Shown here: positions 1-7,220 of the stretch, in pieces
Numbering within the stretch: position 1 is the stretch's first letter
Layout of the letters: the number at the start of each line of letters is the position of its first letter
Notes under the pieces: model-generated
Told to the model about the DNA's origin: nothing
The model's input: only the letters and a program-made list of their open reading frames with translations
Databases searched by the model: none
Position numbers and translations under genes: made by a program
NCBI GenBank assembly: GCA_021647535.1
Contig: JAKIUO010000001.1
Coordinates: 1-40,846, forward strand
Length of the DNA stretch: 40,846 nucleotides
Direction of reading: 5' to 3'
Origin: Hyphomicrobiaceae bacterium
GTDB lineage: Bacteria; Pseudomonadota; Alphaproteobacteria; Rhizobiales; JAKIUO01

Positions 1-1021
1 CAGCAATGATCATGGCGAGCCGATTGGCATCACAGCCCACCGAAGCGCGGCGCGGCGTGGCCAGCGACGAGGCCGCGACAAGCGCCTGTATTTCCACAAG
101 AACGGGCCTTGTCCCTTCGATGCCAGCGAATACGGCAGATCCGGGGCTATCATCAGCACGATCCCCCAAAAACATTTCGGACGGGTTGGCGACTTCCGCC
201 AGCCCGTCATTTTTCATTTCAAACACGCCGATTTCATCTGTTGCGCCAAAGCGGTTTTTAACGGCGCGCAGGATGCGGAACTGGTGGCCGCTATCGCCTT
301 GGAAATAAAGCACCGTATCGACCATGTGCTCGACAACTTTGGGGCCAGCGATCTGGCCATCTTTGGTGACATGACCAACGATGAACAAAGCGGCCCCGGA
401 GCGCTTGGCATAGCGCACGAGATGTTGCGAACAGGCGCGCACCTGCGACACTGTTCCAGGGGCCGCTTCCAGCCGGTCAGACCATAAGGTCTGGATCGAA
501 TCAACGATGACGATGGCGGGGGTCTTGCCTTTTTCCAATGTGGATAAAATATTGGAAATATTGGTCTCGGCACCCAGTTCGACAGGAGAACCGGTGACCT
601 TCAGGCGTTGGGCGCGCAATCGCACTTGCGCCGTTGCTTCTTCGCCGGAAAAATACAGCGCCCGATGACCTTTATCGGCAATCAGGGCCGCCACCTGCAA
701 TAAAAGAGTTGATTTGCCAATGCCCGGTTCGCCGCCCACCAGTATAGCGGACCCTGGCACCAGTCCGCCGCCTGTGACACGGTCAAATTCAGCATTGTCG
801 GTTGTCAGACGCGGCACATCATCGGTTTGTGCGTCCAGGCTTTCCAGTGGCACTAAAACCCCGCTGGTACGGGTTTTCTCAGGCCCACCGGCAATGCCGC
901 TGTTTTTTGAAGCCTCTTCAACAATCGAGTTCCATTCACCACAAGAATTGCAGCGCCCGGCCCATTTCCCGCTGACGGCCCCGCAGCTTTGGCACACAAA
1001 ATTATTAGAGGTTTTGGCCAT
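1..1021 (-). CDS. radA: DNA repair protein RadA, C-terminus cut by window edge
   Basis: RadA is a RecA-like ATPase that promotes branch migration and processing of recombination intermediates. Reading the minus strand from ATG at 1021 gives about 340 codons with no stop before the window edge. The family is about 455-465 residues long, so most of the Lon-protease-like C-terminal domain lies outside. Visible parts are an N-terminal four-cysteine zinc finger (CQSCG...CNSCGEW), a Walker A motif GEPGIGKST near residue 100, and the RadA-specific KNRFG motif near residue 255. The start is one base after the alr stop (TAG-C-ATG), so the two genes should be cotranscribed and translationally coupled. 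In relatives the order dnaB-alr-radA is common. The identity is certain; only the missing end is unknown. Confidence 0.95.
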   Translation of the reverse strand, partial: MAKTSNNFVCQSCGAVSGKWAGRCNSCGEWNSIVEEASKNSGIAGGPEKTRTSGVLVPLESLDAQTDDVPRLTTDNAEFDRVTGGGLVPGSAILVGGEPGIGKSTLLLQVAALIADKGHRALYFSGEEATAQVRLRAQRLKVTGSPVELGAETNISNILSTLEKGKTPAIVIVDSIQTLWSDRLEAAPGTVSQVRACSQHLVRYAKRSGAALFIVGHVTKDGQIAGPKVVEHMVDTVLYFQGDSGHQFRILRAVKNRFGATDEIGVFEMKNDGLAEVANPSEMFLGDRADDSPGSAVFAGIEGTRPVLVEIQALVAASSLATPRRASVGCDANRLAMIIA

Positions 1022-1022
1022 G

Positions 1023-2276
1023 CTAGCCTTCCTTGTAACGACGTTTATATCTGGCCCCAAGCGAGGTCAGGATTTCATAGCCGATGGTGTCGGCGATTTG
1101 TGCCAGATCATCGATAGCAATGTGAGAACCAAGCAATTCAACAGGAGCGCCGACAAAAGCCTTGCGCTCTGGAATGTCCGTTATATCTACTGTAATGAGG
1201 TCCATGGAAACCCGGCCCAGCAACGGAGCACGCGTTGTACCAATATAGACATAAGCCCCCTCATGATCACTACCGGAACGCCTATTGCCAGAATCCATAT
1301 TACTGGCACCCATATTACTGGCACCAAGACTACGAGGATAGCCGTCAGCATATCCAACCGGGATCGTCGCAACCCGCGTCTCACGCTTGACTGTGAACGA
1401 TGCGCCATAGCCAACGGCATCACCTTTTTGAACGGTGCGGATCTGCACAATGGTGCTCATTAACGTGACAACCGGCTTCATGGGGTTGTCAGATATGGGA
1501 TTATCAGATCTGGCAACCGGGCACCCGCCATAGAGGGCAATACCGGGGCGCAAAATATCGAAATGATAATCCGGCCCCAGAAAGATGCCCGCTGAGTTCG
1601 CCAGAGATTTAGAGGCAGATTGGGAGAGGGATTTAGAAGCGGTGGGCAGCTTTTTCAGGGCATTGTTAAAAATCTGCAGCTGCTTCTTGTTGCGCGGGTG
1701 GCCCGGTTCGTCAGCGCAAGCCAAATGGCTCATGATCAAATCAAATTTTATTGATTGCAGCTCTGGCAGTTCAATGAGCGCCTGCAACTGATCTGGGCCA
1801 ATACCGAGCCTGTTCATCCCGCTGTCAATATGCAGGGCTGCAGAAGGGGGCCGCTTTGTGGTCTGGCAAAAAAGTGACCATTCCACCAGCATTTCGATGG
1901 AACCCAGCACAGGGCACAATTTGTATTTGTGATAGTTCGCCGCACAGCCCGGGGACAGGCCATTTAATATATAGATTTTTGTGTCGGGCAAAAGAGATCG
2001 CAACAATATCCCTTCATCTTGTGTCGCCACAAAAAACGTCTTGCAGCCTTGTTCGTGCAGGTAAGGGGCGACCCGCTCGACACCCGTGCCATAGGCATCC
2101 GCTTTGACGACAGCTGCGCAGTGCGCCCCTTTGGCAAGAGCGCGCAAGCGAGCGTAGTTCTCACCAATTGCGCAGAGGTCCACGGTCAAAACAGCCGTGG
2201 ACCCCATATTGCAGCCGTCTGAAGTGACGGTCTTATCCAGATGTTCCAGGAAAGTCGATTTGCTCATCACATCCAT
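1023..2276 (-). CDS. alr: Alanine racemase with extra low-complexity insertions
   Basis: Alr is the PLP-dependent cytoplasmic enzyme that converts L-Ala to D-Ala for peptidoglycan. The PLP lysine is in AVVKADAYG (K58 from the first ATG). The second-domain catalytic Tyr is in AVGYGASF (Y290), and GYADGYPR and GRVSMDL are also present. The protein is long at 417 residues against about 360-380 for the family. Part of the excess is three short duplicated stretches: an octapeptide pair ASKSLSQS/ASKSLANS (213-228), a pentapeptide pair SDNPI/SDNPM (257-266) and GASNM twice (318-327). All lie between conserved blocks and keep the frame. The start is uncertain. Met1 (2276) has no close ribosome binding site, while Met4 or Met24 (2207) are possible; Met24 would put the PLP lysine at about 35, as in known racemases. 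Downstream radA follows after one base. Confidence 0.93.
   Translation of the reverse strand: MDVMSKSTFLEHLDKTVTSDGCNMGSTAVLTVDLCAIGENYARLRALAKGAHCAAVVKADAYGTGVERVAPYLHEQGCKTFFVATQDEGILLRSLLPDTKIYILNGLSPGCAANYHKYKLCPVLGSIEMLVEWSLFCQTTKRPPSAALHIDSGMNRLGIGPDQLQALIELPELQSIKFDLIMSHLACADEPGHPRNKKQLQIFNNALKKLPTASKSLSQSASKSLANSAGIFLGPDYHFDILRPGIALYGGCPVARSDNPISDNPMKPVVTLMSTIVQIRTVQKGDAVGYGASFTVKRETRVATIPVGYADGYPRSLGASNMGASNMDSGNRRSGSDHEGAYVYIGTTRAPLLGRVSMDLITVDITDIPERKAFVGAPVELLGSHIAIDDLAQIADTIGYEILTSLGARYKRRYKEG
1295..1325. repeat. 15-bp tandem duplication inside alr
   Basis: Two adjacent exact copies of CCATATTACTGGCAC (plus strand; 1295-1309 and 1310-1324) encode GASNM twice in Alr. They lie between the conserved GYADGYPRSL and the strand leading to GRVSMDL. 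The surrounding 20 or so codons are rich in Gly, Ser, Asn and Arg and look like an expanded surface loop. Confidence 0.9.
1593..1640. repeat. 24-bp imperfect tandem duplication inside alr
   Basis: Two adjacent 24-bp units encode the octapeptides ASKSLSQS and ASKSLANS in Alr. The units have diverged by several bases, so this duplication looks older than the exact 15-bp pair at 1295-1325. Confidence 0.75.
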
Positions 2277-2364
2277 CTAAATAATTTCGCCTGACGGTCA
2301 TGTCTGTTCATAGCCCGTTTTAAGAGCTCTTACAGCGAAAATCTAAATATATGGCAAATCTGAC

Positions 2365-3885
2365 TTAATAGTCGCGGCGCTCTGGCACGCGGTCAGGGTC
2401 GATATAGTCAGAAAAGCGGGTAAATTCTCCCGTAAATTGCATTTTCACGGTGCCCACCGGACCATGGCGCTGCTTGGCGACTATGACTTCGGCCATACCT
2501 CTTGTGCGTTCCATTTCATCCTGCCAGGTAATATGTTCAGGTGAACCCAGACGCGGCTCGGCCCGCGAGACATAATATTCTTCACGATAGACGAACAGCA
2601 CGACATCGGCATCCTGCTCGATGGAACCTGATTCGCGCAGATCAGAAAGCTGCGGGCGTTTGTCTTCGCGACTTTCAACCTGACGCGAAAGCTGTGAGAG
2701 GGCAACAATTGGAACCTTCAGCTCCTTGGCCAGCGCTTTCAGACCTGTGGTGATCTCGGTGATCTCCTGCACACGGTTGGCGTTGGAGTTGCCAGAGCCG
2801 GTGAGCAGTTGCAGATAGTCGACAATGATCACCCCCAGATTGTGCTGGCGCTTCAATCGTCTGGCACGAGCCGCCAGCTGGGCGATAGAAATGCCACCGG
2901 TTGGGTCAATAAAAAACGGGATGTCCTGGAGCTCTTGCGAAACCCGCACCAGTTCACGAAAATCATCATCGGAAATCATGCCGCGACGGATCTTTTCCGA
3001 TGGTACCCTTGATTGCTCGGAGACAATACGCGTGGCCAATTGCTCGGACGACATCTCAAGGGAGTAAAATCCTACGCAGGCTCCATCTTCTGCATCGGTG
3101 CCCTGCGATAGATTATGGGCCTTGGCGATATTAAAGGCGATATTGGTGGCCAGTGCCGTTTTTCCCATACTGGGACGACCGGCCAGCACGATAAGATCGG
3201 AGCTTTGCAATCCGCCCATCTGGCGATCCAGGTCGGTAAGGCCAGTCGATACACCCGACAATCCACCGCCCCGGCGATAGGCGGCATCGGCCATTTCGAT
3301 ACATCCACGTAAGGCGGAAGCGAAACTTTCAAAGCCCTGACCATATTTGCCGGTTTCGGCCAGCTTGTAGAGTTTTTGCTCAGCGTCTTCTATTTGTGAA
3401 GAGGGCGGTTCATCAATGGTTGATTCGTAAGCCGTATTGACCATGTCTTCACCAATGATGATCAAGGTGCGCCTCTGTGCCAGATCATAAATGGTCTGGC
3501 CATATTCCTTGGCGTTGATAATCGTCGTCGCACCTGCTGCCAATCGGCCCAGATATTGCGGCACAGTGAGGTTTTCATCGACCGGTTCCTCATGGTCAAA
3601 GAAGGTTTTCAGTGTGATCGGTGTGGCCGGTTTATTATTGTGAATAAGCTGTGAGGCGACCTGAAAAATGCGCCCGTGCAAGGGCTCAAAAAAATGAACG
3701 ACCTCCAGAAAGGAGGACACCCGGTCATGGGCCTCATTATTCACCAATATGGCCCCAAGCAGGGCTTGTTCGGCTTCGATGTTGTGGGGTGCCATGCGAA
3801 ACGGCAAGGCGCTATTATCATCCGCGTCTGGCTGGGACGAGGATGAGATATCGTGTATATTTGTCTGTGTCATGGCAAACAGCAT
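2365..3885 (-). CDS. dnaB: Replicative DNA helicase DnaB
   Basis: DnaB is the hexameric 5'-3' helicase that unwinds DNA ahead of the replisome and recruits primase. The 506-residue protein has the DnaB N-terminal domain (about 30-135, starting PHNIEAEQALLGAIL), a linker, and a RecA-like C-terminal ATPase. Walker A is GRPSMGKT (236-243), Walker B lies in VIIVDYLQLL, and the typical SQLSRQVESREDKRP and SGSIEQDADVV stretches follow. The length is normal for the family. Met1 at 3885 is preceded by GAGAA about nine bases upstream; Met5 (MTQTN) is an alternative start. No intein is present: the Walker A and SREDKRP sites, common insertion points, are uninterrupted. alr starts 88 bases downstream on the same strand, giving a likely dnaB-alr-radA unit. 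Repeat copy A lies upstream. Confidence 0.97.
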   Translation of the reverse strand: MLFAMTQTNIHDISSSSQPDADDNSALPFRMAPHNIEAEQALLGAILVNNEAHDRVSSFLEVVHFFEPLHGRIFQVASQLIHNNKPATPITLKTFFDHEEPVDENLTVPQYLGRLAAGATTIINAKEYGQTIYDLAQRRTLIIIGEDMVNTAYESTIDEPPSSQIEDAEQKLYKLAETGKYGQGFESFASALRGCIEMADAAYRRGGGLSGVSTGLTDLDRQMGGLQSSDLIVLAGRPSMGKTALATNIAFNIAKAHNLSQGTDAEDGACVGFYSLEMSSEQLATRIVSEQSRVPSEKIRRGMISDDDFRELVRVSQELQDIPFFIDPTGGISIAQLAARARRLKRQHNLGVIIVDYLQLLTGSGNSNANRVQEITEITTGLKALAKELKVPIVALSQLSRQVESREDKRPQLSDLRESGSIEQDADVVLFVYREEYYVSRAEPRLGSPEHITWQDEMERTRGMAEVIVAKQRHGPVGTVKMQFTGEFTRFSDYIDPDRVPERRDY

Positions 3886-4313
3886 GACGTGATTCTCACA
3901 AACTACAATTGTTCATTTTTGTAAAAGCACAACTATACCCGCAATTCACATTTGCGCTGCGCAGGAAGAAAAAAACAGGCGTTTGACAAGCCGCTTACAA
4001 GGATCCACTTGACATTAGCCTCACGACAAGATTGCTGCAAAAAAGAATCGGGCAGGCAACAAAAATGGCCGGTCTAGCACAATAAGCGGGACCGACCATG
4101 ATTTCTAGGGCCATTCAATTCTAACGCAAAACTCGCTTCGCGACGGGGCCAGCCCCGAACCCCGCTGGAGGGACACCCAGACCTCCCGTTTTTCTATTTA
4201 AAATTACCAAAAAGAAGGGGTTCGGGGAAAACTTTCCCCGAATGGGTATGGGCAATAGCCCATTCGCAAAGCGAGGCAGCGGTTAGAAATAATTAGGTGC
4301 TCTCGCACTACTC
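3886..4313. other. dnaB/rplI intergenic region (428 bp)
   Basis: This gap separates the start of dnaB from the stop of rplI, both on minus. About 40% of it is repeat copy A (4111-4292). The rest (3886-4110) should hold the dnaB promoter, but I see no convincing -35/-10 pair on minus. Two TTGACA hexamers on plus (near 3973 and 4009) have no good partner. A tiny GTGC-GAGA-GCAC hairpin (minus reading, 4297-4308) follows rplI and is too weak to be a terminator by itself. No reading frame or RNA gene is evident. Confidence 0.6.
4111..4292. repeat. Interspersed quasi-palindromic repeat, copy A
   Basis: The left end is ATTCAATTCTAACGCAAA, followed by a TCGCTTCGCGA block and a CGGGGC-CA-GCCCCG hairpin. 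The centre is AT-rich. The right arm holds TTCGGGGAAA-AC-TTTCCCCGAA (4221-4242) and GGGCAATAGCCC (4251-4262) and ends in a decayed copy of the terminus (TTAGAAATAAT). Both arms match copy B at 24476-24660, but in inverted orientation; the centres do not match. The element starts about 20 bases past the rplI stop. It codes for nothing visible and resembles a REP/BIME cluster or a non-autonomous miniature element. Function unknown. Confidence 0.8.
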
Positions 4314-4928
4314 CTATTTGCTGTCCGCTTCCTCACCGCCTTCTTCATCGCTCAGTTCGGCTTCGGCCTGCTCGGCCAGTTCACCATCATCGAAAACATC
4401 TTCCGCATCGATGGCCTCTTCTTCATCCTCACCATCATCAACAGCGCTGATGTCTTCGCCGCGTTCCTGGCGTTCGGCTTCTTCTTGTGTACGTGCGACA
4501 TTAATAGTCACAGTGACATCGACTTCAGGATGCAGGCTGAGCCGCACTTCATGCAGACCCAATAGTTTGATGGGGCGATCAAGCATGACCTGATTACGGG
4601 CAATGGTGAAACCGTTATCCGTGATGACATCTGTAATGTCTTTGGTTGCCACAGACCCATAAAGCTGCCCAGTGTCGCCTGCTTGGCGAATGGCTACGAA
4701 ATTTTTGCCATTAATTTTTTCGGCCACGGCATCGGCCTCTTTTTTATGCTCAAGATTGGTGGCTTCAAGCTGGGCACGCTGCGTTTCAAAATAGGCGCGA
4801 TTGGCCTTGTTGGCACGAAGGGCCTTGCCTGAGGGCAGCAGATGGTTACGGGCATAGCCGGGTTTGACGACGACTTCGTCTCCCATCTGGCCCAGTCTCT
4901 TGATGCGCTGTAGTAATATAACTTTCAT
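4314..4928 (-). CDS. rplI: 50S ribosomal protein L9
   Basis: L9 is a two-domain protein of the large ribosomal subunit that binds 23S rRNA near the L1 stalk. The N-terminal domain begins MKVILLQRIKRLGQMGDEVVVKPGYARNHL in two conserved blocks (residues 1-30), followed by the long connecting helix and the C-terminal domain ending near residue 150. The 204-residue length exceeds the 149 of E. coli because of a very acidic tail (about 155-204, rich in Glu and Asp), a common feature of alphaproteobacterial L9. The start is firm: AGGAGT lies seven bases upstream. It is the last gene of rpsF-rpsR-DUF2232-rplI. The stop is followed by repeat copy A. Confidence 0.97.
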   Translation of the reverse strand: MKVILLQRIKRLGQMGDEVVVKPGYARNHLLPSGKALRANKANRAYFETQRAQLEATNLEHKKEADAVAEKINGKNFVAIRQAGDTGQLYGSVATKDITDVITDNGFTIARNQVMLDRPIKLLGLHEVRLSLHPEVDVTVTINVARTQEEAERQERGEDISAVDDGEDEEEAIDAEDVFDDGELAEQAEAELSDEEGGEEADSK

Positions 4929-5021
4929 GTTTTTACTCCTTGAGGTGTTGTTTTGTGTGAATTTTTGATGAGTGGTTCGTTTGAAAAATGTTCATTTGAG
5001 CGTTTGGAAGCTGTCTGAAGG

Positions 5022-6023
5022 CTAGGAATCTGGTGCTTGCAGTCTCTGGCGTATTTGCGCAAAGGGTTCAATCGCACCCACGACAATTAAAATCAACGCC
5101 CCCCAGCCAATAAAAATGACAGCCACATAAGTGCCAAACAGAATGAGGCTGCGGGCTTGCCAGCTGCGGGTTACATGATGCACGACCGCCAGCCCCAGCA
5201 ACAGGAAAGCCAGCATCAGACTTCCAGCAAGGGCAGACATCAACAAGCCAGCCATTCCGGGTAGGGTGAGAGATAGAAAAAGGGCAACCACAAAAGCCAG
5301 AGAAGCTTTAAACGGATAATCCATGCTGGAAAAATCTGGCCACGGGCGAGACATGAGCTCCGACAGACGCACAATATGAGCCGCCAGCCACATATTCATG
5401 AGCGCGAACAGGCTCCACAATATCGTCGTCGCAGCTGGCAATATGGCCATTACCAGTTTTTTATATTGTGCCACCATTTCAGGTGTGAGTTGTTTCAAAA
5501 TGCCGGCATTGCCTGCCTTTGACATGATCAGGTCAATGGTCGAGGTGACGTTGTTCTGATAGGCCTCATAAGAAGGACCGATCAGCAGAACGGACAAAAT
5601 ACCAAGCAGGCCGCCATAAAGCGCAACAACGAGAATAATATTGCCCACCGGATACCACTCTATTCGTGGCTCTTCTTCCTGGGGTTGATACGCCTCTGAT
5701 TGATCGTCATGGGGGTGTTCGCCCTGCGGTTCCACAAGCCGATATAAAAAGGCATAATGCGTGATGAGTACACTAGGAACGGCAAGGGAAAAACAATAGG
5801 CCGTTGCGGGCACCACACCAAGGCTGGCCAGAATCAGCAAGGTTCCCGAAAGAGCGGCAATTCCGGCGGCGCGCAGGCCCCAGCCAAAACCGGCGATAAA
5901 GCCTGGCAGTGGGGCCAGATAAAACAATAGCAAGCCGATACCCGACCCCGTTGCCAGGGAAAGGTAGAGCACGGCAGCAACGCCTCCGGCAGATAGTCCG
6001 GCAATAAGTGGATTTTTCGTCAT
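5022..6023 (-). CDS. DUF2232 multipass membrane protein
   Basis: This 333-residue protein is mostly hydrophobic, with about eight predicted membrane segments. The first are near residues 10-30, 32-55 and 60-90, followed by a polar loop (about 95-122, acidic and Gln-rich) and then the remaining segments. It fits the DUF2232 family of integral membrane proteins (related to YybS). In alphaproteobacteria this family sits between rpsR and rplI, as here. Its biochemical role is not established, and nothing in the sequence shows a catalytic site. The start ATG at 6023 is preceded by GGGA at a normal distance. It lies 138 bases after rpsR, with a stem-loop in the gap, and 93 bases before rplI. Confidence 0.85.
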   Translation of the reverse strand: MTKNPLIAGLSAGGVAAVLYLSLATGSGIGLLLFYLAPLPGFIAGFGWGLRAAGIAALSGTLLILASLGVVPATAYCFSLAVPSVLITHYAFLYRLVEPQGEHPHDDQSEAYQPQEEEPRIEWYPVGNIILVVALYGGLLGILSVLLIGPSYEAYQNNVTSTIDLIMSKAGNAGILKQLTPEMVAQYKKLVMAILPAATTILWSLFALMNMWLAAHIVRLSELMSRPWPDFSSMDYPFKASLAFVVALFLSLTLPGMAGLLMSALAGSLMLAFLLLGLAVVHHVTRSWQARSLILFGTYVAVIFIGWGALILIVVGAIEPFAQIRQRLQAPDS

Positions 6024-6105
6024 GCAAGCTGTCCCGCATTTGCGGTTAGAGATGAAGGATCATCGAGAGATCCTGAAGAATTCATCCCAACATTTAAAGT
6101 GTGCA

Positions 6106-6132
6106 GAGCTGCCCCAAACAAAGGGACAGCTC
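6106..6132 (-). terminator. Stem-loop between rpsR and the DUF2232 gene
   Basis: On the minus-strand RNA a 10-bp stem (GAGCUGUCCC with GGGGCAGCUC, one U-G pair) closes a 7-base loop about 30 bases after the rpsR stop. No T-run follows. It may therefore be a partial terminator, or a processing or stability element that lets S6/S18 be made in larger amounts than the membrane protein and L9. Confidence 0.45.
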
Positions 6133-6161
6133 TATCAAAGGTTTGGATCTTTTAAAAACGT

Positions 6162-6407
6162 CTAGCCGATCACATAAGGCAGCAAACCAAGGAAACGTGC
6201 GCGTTTGATGGCTTTGGCCAGTTCGCGCTGTTTCTTGGCTGTGACGGCTGTGATGCGGCTCGGCACGATTTTGCCACGCTCTGAAACATAGCGCTGCAGC
6301 AGTTTGACATCTTTATAATCGATGGTCAGGCCATTATCACCGGAAAACGGGCAGGTTTTACGCCGACGGTGGAAAGGACGGCGGACGGGAAGTTGTTCGA
6401 TTTTCAT
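6162..6407 (-). CDS. rpsR: 30S ribosomal protein S18
   Basis: S18 binds the platform of the small subunit as a heterodimer with S6. The 81-residue protein has the family core: RRKTCPFSG near 15-23, IDYKDVKLLQRYVSERGKI (29-47), and ITAVTAKKQRELAKAIKRAR (52-71). Length and ends are normal. rpsF precedes it with only two bases between the S6 stop and the S18 ATG (TAA-TC-ATG), so the two partners are translated in step. The S18 cysteine in TCPFSG belongs to a zinc-binding motif in some S18 forms, but the other ligands are not seen here. Confidence 0.98.
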   Translation of the reverse strand: MKIEQLPVRRPFHRRRKTCPFSGDNGLTIDYKDVKLLQRYVSERGKIVPSRITAVTAKKQRELAKAIKRARFLGLLPYVIG

Positions 6408-6409
6408 GA

Positions 6410-6847
6410 TTAATCTCTTTTATCACCGCTGGAGTTTGAACGAGGAGGACGACGATCATCGCGTGGACCACCACGTCCACCACCGCCGAAGCGTCCGCCA
6501 CCACGAGGTTTGCGGTCATCGCGATCAGATTTGCGCATCATGGCCGAGGGACCTTCTTCATGCTTGTCCACACGGATCGTCATAAAACGCAGAATATCAG
6601 TAGTCAGGGTCATCTGGCGTTCCATCTCGGCAACAGCTGCATGAGGTGTCTCAAGCTGCATATAACCATAATGGGCCTTGCGGTTCTTTTTAATGCGATA
6701 GGCGAGGTTTTTAAGGCCCCAATATTCGCTATTAACAACCTTGCCGCCATTTTCTTTCAAAACAGCGGAGAATTTTTCCGTCAATGCTTCCATCTGCTGG
6801 GCAGATATATCATGGCGCGCCATGAAAGTATGCTCGTAAAGGGACAT
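6410..6847 (-). CDS. rpsF: 30S ribosomal protein S6
   Basis: S6 is a small-subunit platform protein that pairs with S18. I place the start at 6847 (MSLYEHTFMARHDIS), where AAAAGG sits ten bases upstream. The open frame extends 26 codons further up, but that part does not look like S6. The resulting protein has 145 residues: a ferredoxin-like S6 fold (1-95, with YEHTFMARHD and AYRIKKNRKAHYGYM) and a basic tail (about 100-145) rich in Arg, Gly and Asp with RGGG/GRGG repeats. Tails of this kind vary widely in alphaproteobacteria. The gene heads the rpsF-rpsR-DUF2232-rplI operon. It has a long leader, with a possible S6:S18 regulatory structure and a promoter near 7.1 kb. Confidence 0.96.
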   Translation of the reverse strand: MSLYEHTFMARHDISAQQMEALTEKFSAVLKENGGKVVNSEYWGLKNLAYRIKKNRKAHYGYMQLETPHAAVAEMERQMTLTTDILRFMTIRVDKHEEGPSAMMRKSDRDDRKPRGGGRFGGGGRGGPRDDRRPPRSNSSGDKRD

Positions 6848-6927
6848 AAAGTTGAGCCTTTTTTGATTTTCACCGAACAAGAATGACCAGTGAAAAAGGT
6901 TTGTGACATGAGTGTCAAATGACATTT

Positions 6928-6960
6928 ATCCGGCGCGGAGCCTCCCTGAGCAACTGCACC
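6928..6960 (-). promoter_or_regulatory. Possible S6:S18 autoregulatory leader element
   Basis: About 80-115 bases before the rpsF start, the minus-strand RNA reads GGTGCAGTTGCTCAG, then GGAGGCTCC, then GCGCCGGA. This gives a short hairpin with an exposed CCG. A CCG in a bulge is the hallmark of the known S6:S18 leader motif, through which the S6-S18 dimer binds its own mRNA and reduces synthesis. I infer the match from position and the CCG; I could not run a covariance model. Confidence 0.4.
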
Positions 6961-7097
6961 CCATAAGGGCTAAAGGCTCAAAAAATCAGTTCCGAAAGAG
7001 TGAAGACACGGGAAGAAAAAAGAGGCCTGACCTTAAAAGTCAACTCTGCTTCCCTTCCGTTCAGCCTCCAACCGGCCAAATACCATAAGAAATGGCT

Positions 7098-7125
7098 TAT
7101 ATAAGAACACCTAGGGTGTTGGCAA
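7098..7125 (-). promoter_or_regulatory. Candidate sigma-70 promoter for rpsF operon
   Basis: On minus, TTGCCA (7120-7125) is followed after 16 bases by TATATA (7098-7103), overlapping TATAAG. This is the best promoter-like pair in the gap. It implies a leader of about 245 bases for rpsF, long enough for the regulatory structure proposed at 6928-6960. Confidence 0.45.
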
Positions 7126-7147
7126 GCAAAACCATGCGCGTCTCACC

Positions 7148-7175
7148 TTGACACTTGAAACAGATGCTCTATCAG
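7148..7175 (+). promoter_or_regulatory. Candidate sigma-70 promoter for fabD
   Basis: A perfect TTGACA (7148-7153) is followed after 16 bases by TATCAG (7170-7175, four of six matches). The predicted transcript would start near 7182, about 40 bases before the fabD ATG at 7221. This supports the downstream start codon over the earlier in-frame ATG at 7155. Confidence 0.45.
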
Positions 7176-7220
7176 TGCCACAACCCCTTAAATGACGCGA
7201 TCACAAGGATTGAACCATCA

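Larger units (their letters stand above)
6848..7220. other. rpsF/fabD divergent intergenic region (373 bp)
   Basis: The region separates divergent rpsF (minus) and fabD (plus). From left to right it holds the rpsF leader with a GC-rich conserved-looking segment (6928-6960), a TGTCA/TGACA inverted repeat nearby (6903-6925), about 130 bp with no obvious structure, and two outward-facing promoter candidates 22 bp apart (7098-7125 minus, 7148-7175 plus). Open frames that run into this space from both genes lack ribosome binding sites and family similarity, so I treat them as untranslated. Confidence 0.6.

Noticed and set aside
2365..3885. Possible intein or insertion in dnaB
   Set aside because: The helicase is uninterrupted at its normal length and all motifs are contiguous.
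3973..4014. Two TTGACA hexamers on plus before repeat A
   Set aside because: Neither has a -10 box at 16-18 bases and there is no plus-strand gene downstream for them to serve.
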